A DNA stretch of 64,000 bases, from contig ML769561.1 in assembly GCA_009733575.1 (NCBI GenBank), forward strand, positions 62,001 through 126,000. The letters are read 5' to 3'. The position numbers and the translations under genes were made by a program. Of this stretch, positions 57,030 through 64,000 are shown in pieces; within the stretch, counting starts at the first letter, position 1, and every line of letters starts with the position of its first letter. Below the pieces are notes generated by a model, which did no database searches, was not told the origin of the DNA, and saw nothing but the letters and a program-made list of their open reading frames with translations. The DNA comes from Gymnopus androsaceus JB14 (Eukaryota; Basidiomycota; Agaricomycetes; Agaricales; Omphalotaceae).

Positions 57030-59780
57030 GATTCAGCATCCTAGGCACGATACGTAGCTTGAGTATCTGCAGGTTCAGCATGGACGGAGTGTATAGGACG
57101 CAGCTGGTCCCTATACAGGAACGCCAGTTTTAGGCATAAGTGACATGGCATTAATCACAGAGAGAGCATCGGACTCACGATTCGGGCCTGTAGGTTCGGG
57201 ACCTTCAGGCCAAGGTCCCGAACCTACACCGCTACTCAATGGGTATACTCGATTAGCGACCCGATTGACAAGTTTTAAATGCAGAAACCAAGGATCTAGA
57301 CCATTATTTACCGAGCGGCCCCGAAGGTAGCATAGTTTGCCAAGGAAAAGTGTCCCCAAAGTGTCCCGGACTTCAAGCTGTCTGTCCAAAAAACGAGAAA
57401 GCACGCACCGGGAACTGCAGAAAGCACGGATCACGGATCAAATGAAGATCAACTGTAATGGCGGAAACGAGTTGTAAGCAGACTCGATTACTTATAAGTA
57501 ATCTATCGAACATCCCTTCCAATTACAGTGGCTTTGAGCAGACGAGAGGTTATTTTCCAGAACGATTTCTTAAAAGATCTTAAAACTCCCCCAACGTGAT
57601 AAGTAGTCAAGTTCCAGCAAGAGAATGCAGAGCACCTGGAATTTCCTGGAAGTTCGCTACCGCATCCGAAGACAAGCATGTGAACCAGATTCTTAGTTAA
57701 TTAACCGGATGTCCCAGGATGTCCTGTCAGAAAGTAATAACTGGGCACGCACATGCGGTAGCTCTTCAAACGCTGTACCTTTTCGAACATAATTCGAACA
57801 TACGCGCCGTCTCGCGACACCCAGAATGCTGCATGGATAGAATTTTGCAGACGATTATCAATTTAGCATTCAATTGGTACCTTAGTCGGCTGCTAAAGAT
57901 TTCCGAATTCCATCCACTGTCCATCCTTACCACCGTCAAGACCTATCCTCAGCTTGAGCTTCGCTATTTAACCCATGGAATCGAACCACTGTAAGTCAGA
58001 GAACTTTCCTTCTAATCCAACATGAAACTCGCCCTCTCCGCTCTCCTTTTTGCTACGCCATTGGCTGCGATTGCTGCTGGGATTAGAGTCGGGCGCTCTA
58101 GCGAATTTGCCCATCGTCGCCAAGATGCCACACCGATTGTTAGCAATGTGACGAACGCCAATGCGGCCACTGCCTACTCTGCTCAATGTAGTCAAATAAA
58201 TTCTGCAGAGGGTAGTGCGGCAATCCAGGCTGATATTCAGAATGTCACTGCGAACTCTCTTGCCATACAGGAAATTACTCCTTGGATCCACGATGAACAA
58301 GTATACTGACTCTTTTAATAGGCAACCTTCCAGTCCATCGGAGCGCAACTGTCGTTCATCGACAGTGAGAATTTGGATTCTCAGAAGTTTTCACCTTCGT
58401 GGAGCGAACTTGAACAGGTACTGCACAATAACAATGATTTTATCATGTATAACTAAAGTTATTATTCATCTAGCAATGACGAATATTCTTTGGCATCTCG
58501 CACGACTGCTGCAACACAGTCGCATACTGTACAGAATTACAACAGTAATCATGCATTCGTCGCCAACTTATTCGGCTGTTCTCCACTACCTCTGTGCAGT
58601 TCTTCAGCAGTACATTTCAGAAGCACAATCTCTAGAGGCCTCTGCACAGGCCACCGCAGAGTCCTTTATCTACCTTCAAGGAAATCTTACTACTTTTGCT
58701 GCGACTTTCCAAAACTTCGCGTCACAGCAGCAGGCGCAAGATAATACACAAATCCAGCAGCTTATGGCGGATATCGCAAGTCTGAATTCTAAAATTGATG
58801 CGTACGCGAATGTCTTCAATACTTATCTTACAGTCAAAAAACTGACATAAACAAATGGCAGACTTCAAAAGGACATTTCTGGTGTCGGTGCCGCTCTGGG
58901 TGCGACTATATTTGCCGACATCTTTGCTGTTGCCTTGTTCCCTAATTTTGCCCCCCTTATCATTGTACGACTACATATATCTTTCTCAGATCTATCTTTT
59001 TCTGACGGCTTCAATACCTTAGGGCGCCGGTGTTCTTGCCGTCGCTGGAGAAGTTGCCGCTTACGAGGTTCTTCAAAAGGAAATGCAAAGTATGGCTTCG
59101 GTCCCCTTAAACCTGAGATACATCTAATATTTCTATGTAGATGACTATAACCAAATTGCTTCTGACCAGACGCAGATCAGCAATCTCCAAGCCAACCTAC
59201 AGGCCATCTCTCAGGCAAACTCTACACTGGCTAGTATCAAGAACCAAACAGCAACATTGACTACCCAACTTGGAGCTTTTGATGCTATCTGGAGTGCAGT
59301 CGTTGACGACGCCAATCAGGTTATCTCCTATCTTACCGAAGCTAACGCCACTACGACCGTCAGTGTATCTCTCTCACGATCTGTATCTACTCCTGAGCGT
59401 GAATCCAGATCCCCTTGATCTTCTGGGCTACCATTAATAACGTCGATTGCTACTACCAAGCTATGGCTTCCGCGTTGAATGATGTTTGTTCTTTTCCTCT
59501 TTCTCTCCCAGATTGTTCTCATTCGTTCTCAGTACGCAGATGGAATTTCTAACAGTGGTATTCCAGCTCCCACCCGAAGACGTTCACTAGAACCCTTGGT
59601 GGTAGACCACGCAGCACTTCATGCCACCGCCACGAGACTTGTCTCTGAAGGCCAATCGAAGGTTAGAGCGAAGGCGGAAGGAGCAAAGGTGGCCAGGGGA
59701 CTGGAAGTATTTCTCCCAGCATCAATATAAAGACACGATTTATAGTGTACGTATGAGTCTTACAAGGGTCTTAGCTATGG
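57030..59780 (-). repeat. right arm of the ~2.8-kb inverted duplication
   Basis: It mirrors 49170-52010. It includes a short insertion of its own near 57190-57235, a GGTTCGGGACC/GGTCCCGAACC inverted pair that is absent from the left arm. Confidence 0.8.
58022..59730 (+). CDS. secreted ClyA/HBL-like helical protein, copy B
   Basis: Signal peptide MKLALSALLFATPLAAIAAG; then SAQCSQINSAEGSAAIQADI, EAQSLEASAQATAESFIYLQ and NFASQQQAQDNTQIQQLMAD. The hydrophobic hairpin is coded near 58875-59090 (ATIFADIFAVALFPNF; GAGVLAVAGEVAAYEVLQKE). Helices near 59160-59330 follow (DQTQISNLQANLQAISQANS). The layout is that of a helical-bundle membrane-inserting protein; role unknown, with defence against animals or competitors one possibility. 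Compared with copy A it has indels near 58575 and one extra G near 59665, so the reading ends at 59730 instead of running on. I take it as the inverted duplicate of copy A. Confidence 0.55.
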
Positions 59781-59809
59781 GGAGACTGTTCATGTCGCTG
59801 CTCCGATAA

Positions 59810-60074
59810 TTTACGCTACATAATCCATACATCGAACGCAGAATTTGGACTGGCTATGGGCAGACAAGTTATCGTATTTAGAAACAAGATGTCCCCAACG
59901 CAACAGAAACCCCTCCGTTACTCATATACTGACAAACACCGCACCAGTCTCCACCCACAAATTCATGACCATTTCGTGCATATGGAATCTGGATTCGGGA
60001 GCCTGAGTAGCTCCAAATAACAAACGAGAGTTGTCTCTAAGTAGAGCTTCTGTTTAACTGTTACCAAAAATACG
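59810..60074. other. intergenic, no gene seen
   Basis: Sequence between the end of copy B and the copia LTR has no recognisable content. Confidence 0.45.
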
Positions 60075-60421
60075 TGTTAGAACGAGAGACTAGTTAGTCT
60101 CGAGTCTCAGGCGGTTACGATGGGTAAACAACTATATATTGTAAAGATGACTCTACCTGTTGGAACGAGAGACTAGTTAGTCTTGAGTCTACGTAGAGTA
60201 TTAGTATATGAATATAAGATATCTATAAAAGGGGAAACATACCTCAGGCGGTTACGACGGGTAAACAACTGAGGTATTGACTAGCGAGATAATTGATATA
60301 TGTAGCCTGAAGGCATGGGACGATGGAAGGCGGTAATGGATCGGGATGGTATGTAAGTACGTATAAGGAAAGAGGATTGCTAGGAAAGGAAAAGTAAGTA
60401 TCAAAGGTTCATGTTCTGACA
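60075..60421 (-). mobile_element. 3' LTR of the Ty1/copia element
   Basis: On the minus strand a polypurine tract (CAGGGGGAA, 60422-60430) is followed by TGTCAGAACATG, and the LTR runs to CTAACA at 60075. A direct repeat of ~80 bp (GAACGAGAGACTAGTTAGTC at 60080 and 60162) lies at its 3' end, so the true end may be at either copy. TG...CA ends are as expected. The TATA-like TATAAAAGGGG at 60215 is on the plus strand and so does not fit the LTR promoter. Confidence 0.6.
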
Positions 60422-63079
60422 TTCCCCCTGAACCTGATGGTCCTACATTCCCATTAAACCCAACAATTTCTCGAGTTGGGTCCTACCCAGTGATTTTGTG
60501 AATATGTCGGCAATATTATTGTTTGTTGGAACATATGAAACCGAGACGTCTTTCTTCACAATCGCTTCTTGGATCCAGTGATGTTTAACGTCGGTATGTT
60601 TCATTTTTGAATGTCCGGGAACCGTCCTATTGGTGATGATGGCAGCGTTGTTATCGGCCTTGATTTCAATAGGTCCATCCTCAAACAATTCCACTTCTTG
60701 AAGCCAACTTTTCATCCATATTTCATGCTTCCCAGATTCTGATAGTCCCACGTATTCAACTTCACCTGTAGAAGTTCCAACTCGGTCTTATGATTTAGCC
60801 CTCCAAGAAACTGGTCCTCCAGCCATGATGAAGACATAACCGGCGGTTGACTTCCTAGTTTCTGGGTTATCCGCATATGACCCATTGGTATAGCCAAAGG
60901 GTTTGATAGGTGCATTGCGGTGGTAAGTAATCAAGCGAGCAATAGTTGTATCCAAATACATAGCGCAATGCTGAATGAGCCTCCAATGGATCATACGCGG
61001 ATCAGTTGCAAAGGTCATTAGGAAACTGACAGTATATGAGATGTCAAGTCATGTTCCATTGGCAATGTGATTCATCCTTCCTAATGCACCGCGATGTGGC
61101 TTATCAGCCATATATATGATATCGGTCTCCAGAATTGGGAGAGGTTGGGAGTTGATGAGGTTTAGATTCGGAGGAAGTGGGGTGTATTTAGGTCGGCATC
61201 CTTTCATATTGCATTCTTCGACTAATTTGCGAATAAGCAATTGTTGGTGAAGTGAAATGGTACCTGCATCTGTATCAAAGACAATTGAGATTCCTAGGAT
61301 CTTGTCCGGTTGTCCAAGATCCTTAAGCTCGTATTTCTCACTCATCTCCTTTGTAATGGCAGCTCCAGACTCTTTAGATTTCGAACCTCCTATTACGTCG
61401 TCGGTGTATGTAGCTGTGATTGTTTTGCCAAGGGGAGAATGGTGGACACGGACACATGGGTCTGCTCTCGAGGCACGGTGTCCAAGTTCAGTAAAGGTTC
61501 CATCCAGTTCGATAAACCAATTAGCTCCTCCGTCCATAGTTCCATAGACGTTATAAAGTATGTGCAGAACGGTTTCATTATCGTCAATGGAAAACCAATT
61601 TTCAAATCCCTTTGGGACTTCAAGGTAATTGTTGCCTTGTGGTTCCGCGTTAAGATAAGCTCCAGTGAAGTCAAAAGCGAACATGGCAAGGCCAAGGGAT
61701 GTAATGATGGCGATAAGCATATGGATAGATTTGTATCTCACGACTTGCGCTCGGGTTATCCAGTAATGGACACCCTTGATTTGTGTATATCCTTTCACAA
61801 CACATCACGCACATTGTTTGATCAAGCATCCGTTGGTGTCGTCCTTCAGAACAAAGACCCACATCACTTTTATGGGCTTCATTTCCTTTGTCTTCAGTAC
61901 CTGATTAACAATGCCTCTCGCAACCCATTACAGCATTTCCTTTTCCATGGCTGGGATCCAGAGGTGTTTCCTTGATGGTTCCATGGATTCCTCATATGAC
62001 TGAGGGATGAACCTATTTTCAGGTTCAGCAATGGAGGATATTGGAGCTAGTAACGTGGTAGTGTTCTCAGTTTGGTCTTCCTCAATATCTGTAAGTTCTG
62101 ACAATTCAGATTTGTCATCAAGGGTAGCGGCTGTATCAACTTCGACAGTTGGATTTTGCTTGGAAAGGATTCTAGCCGATTTACAAGTGGGGGGACCATA
62201 GTCCTTTTGAGTTTGAGTTTTCTTTGTAAGAGGTATACAATTAATTGTATTAGGAATTTGATTGTCTGGTGCAGCCGAGCTAGCTGGAGGATTTGGAACA
62301 AGAAAGTTGTAGTCTTTGTTGTTCGAATCACCATCCACAAAGTATTCCCCTCAGTAGTAAGGGTGCGGTGTCCAATTCCCTCTTCAAATACGACGTCTCG
62401 TGAGCAAATAATTTCGGAGGTTTTGGGAATGAGGATCTGGTAAGTCCCATGACTCTCCAAGTTGTATCCAATCATTCTTCCTTTCATGCCATGCGGATTG
62501 ACTTTATCTTTTCCCCATTCCTTTGGTATATGCACGTATGCTGAACACCCCCATACTCAAAGGTGTCCAGCATCTTGTTTCTGTCCTGTGAAGATCACTT
62601 CCGGGATTTGTCCAGGTTTTTGTGATGAAGGCAAGAGGTTTTCAGAAACATCTGATGCAGCCCATGCTTCAGCCCACCATTTCGCTGATAGTCCTGAATC
62701 CAGCAACATTGCTCGGACAAGTGCAGTTTTGTGGCCAATGCCGTGCTCAGCAGTACCGTTAGAAGTGGAGGAATATGGAGGACCCGGAATATGAATAATG
62801 CCAATGGATTTGAACTAAGTTTGGATGAGATTGCTCCAGAATTCAGGTGCGTTATCTGTTTGGAAGAATACTATATGCATTCCAGTAATGGCTTCAAGTA
62901 CAGCTTTATAGAGTTTCAGTACTTCAAGCACTGTGGAGGCCTTTCGATCTCCAAGGAAGTACGATTTCTTCCAAGATGCAGCAAAGTCATCCAACAGCAT
63001 GGCATATGATGCACATCCAACAGAGTGGATTTGTGAAGGACCCCACAGATCCACATTCGTTCGACGGCCTACAATGGTC

Positions 63080-63804
63080 TAGAGGTGGGCACGAATACAT
63101 ACTCGAGTATATTCGTTATTCATGATACGGATATTTGTCACATCAAATCCACTATTTATACTCGAGTAGATACTTGAATATTTGTACAGACATATATTCA
63201 CGAATAGATATTCGTGAATAATGAGTATTTTAGGACGAATACTCGAGTATACTTGTGATTAATTAACAACATTACAAATAAAGTAATATAGGCTCGAACA
63301 TGTAAATAATAATGTTGAAGCACTATGTTAGTGTTCAATAATACTATAAATACAGTCTGTATACATTTCCGAGTGTTATCACATGATACAAAATTGTGGC
63401 AGTACCGAGAATTGAAATCTGCTGGTCAGCTATCACAGGAAGGCCTGACCTTAATCCAGAGTCGGCGCCCATAACCACTAAGCCACACAGATTTTATTAC
63501 AGTTACATGTCAATAACATTATATACATATTCAAACATAGCCAAATTAGGTTATATATTGAATGTTTGCTTAAGTAATGAATAACTCACATGCTCGTGCT
63601 AATGAGCACGTGATATCGGTGAATATTCGCGAATATTCATGAATAAAGTACCACGAATATTCGTGACATTAAACTGACTATTTATACTTGAGTAGGTACT
63701 TGTGTAACGAATATATCCGTCACTCGTGACTAATTATTCGCGAGTAATGAATGGCAAAATACTCATGAATAATCATGAATATTCGCTATTCGTGCCCATC
63801 TCTA
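63080..63804. mobile_element. non-autonomous hAT element inside the copia integrase
   Basis: The ends are TAGAGGTGGGCACGAATA and TATTCGTGCCCATCTCTA (imperfect inverted repeats of 18 bp, the hAT-typical TAGAG(A/G)TGGGCA). It is flanked by the 8-bp direct repeat CAATGGTC (63072-63079, 63805-63812), which when collapsed restores the integrase reading. The 725 bp holds many GAATATTCG-type subterminal motifs and no transposase. Confidence 0.85.
63396..63486 (-). other. tRNA-like / SINE-like segment inside the hAT element
   Basis: The minus strand begins GTGGCTTAGTGGTTATGG, matching a Pol III A box (TGGCNNAGTGG), and ends near GATTTCAATTCTCGGTACTG, CCAC, where GATTTCAATTC resembles a decayed B box. 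The terminal GTGGC/GCCAC can pair as an acceptor stem. The anticodon arm does not fold well and the B box is poor, so it is not a working tRNA. Confidence 0.4.
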
Positions 63805-64000
63805 CAATGGTCTCTTCCTCAACCTCAGTATCAAATGGCCGTTGTTTGATTTTGGCAAGGATACAATCCTCGCAGCGGCCAGGTGCATTACCCGATATCA
63901 GTTCAATTCCACTGACATCCTCGCTTTTTACTGCATATAGGATACATCGTTCGTATGCGTGACTGAATCTCCGGTGCATGATGGATATTGGGACAGGGCT

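Larger units (their letters stand above)
60443..63979 (-). pseudogene. pol: Ty1/copia pol relic (integrase, reverse transcriptase, RNase H)
   Basis: In minus-strand order: GAG-pre-integrase zinc region (HRRFSHAYERC..RCEDCILAK, 63979 down); integrase core after the hAT insert (VDLWGPSQIHSVG, FFQTDNAPEFWS, STSNGTAEHGIGHKTALVRA); and a Ser/Thr-rich linker. Reverse transcriptase follows (61798-61049: VKGYTQIKGVHY, MFAFDFTGAYLNAEPQGNNY, and catalytic YTDDVIGGS). RNase H is last (YTNGSYADNPETRKSTAGYV, then GLSESGKHEIWMKSWLQEVE, DNNAAIITNRT). Stops and frame changes are frequent (for example TAA at ANGT* near 61049, TGA near 60788). The element continues past the right edge, so gag and the 5' LTR are not seen. 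Confidence 0.85.

Noticed and set aside
60205..60230. TATA box of the copia LTR
   Set aside because: TATAAAAGGGG is on the plus strand whereas the element reads on the minus strand.
63396..63486. Functional tRNA gene
   Set aside because: Weak B box and no good anticodon arm, and it lies within a MITE.

Overview
The window looks like nuclear DNA of a mushroom-forming basidiomycete (Agaricomycetes). Protein genes are cut by many ~50-60 nt GT-AG introns. There are STE3-type pheromone receptors, an F-box gene of the MGQYW type, a NACHT-ankyrin protein, a DUF6729/3'-5' exonuclease relic, and Ty3/gypsy and Ty1/copia retroelements. I infer this from gene content and cannot name the species.

Region 1 (1-18.5 kb) is repeat-rich. 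One decayed minus-strand gene of the DUF6729 + 3'-5' exonuclease family runs from 18493 down to 1. It is split by a 14.0 kb block (3337-17360) whose ends are perfect 97-bp inverted repeats. The block holds a MULE-like MITE with a 9-bp target duplication, a 21-bp satellite, a large palindromic TAGTAC satellite, a Ty3/gypsy element truncated at the start of reverse transcriptase, and a second 3.5 kb inverted-repeat element (13718-17209) made almost wholly of satellites built on TGGATTCCA.

Region 2 (18.5-49 kb) is gene-rich: NACHT-ankyrin (minus), an elongin C-like gene, calcineurin A (plus), a small unknown gene, two STE3 pheromone receptors in tandem (minus), two tandem secreted beta-lactamase-like serine hydrolases (plus), the ribosome-assembly GTPase EFL1/RIA1 (plus) and an MGQYW F-box gene. 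The EFL1 P-loop coding segment carries a tandem copy that has exactly the form of a 51-nt intron, a candidate for intron birth by duplication.

Region 3 (49-60 kb) is a ~2.8 kb inverted duplication carrying two copies of a secreted, helical, ClyA/HBL-like gene. It flanks a methionine/amino-acid permease and a third, shortened paralogue. Region 4 (60-64 kb) is a minus-strand Ty1/copia relic containing a non-autonomous hAT element that itself carries a tRNA-like segment.

Almost every otherwise convincing gene shows one or more 1-2 nt indels, mostly at short homopolymers. The exceptions are the first STE3 gene, the permease and the small gene at 28.8 kb. I suspect uncorrected sequencing error for many of these, so 'broken' calls on the host genes are provisional.
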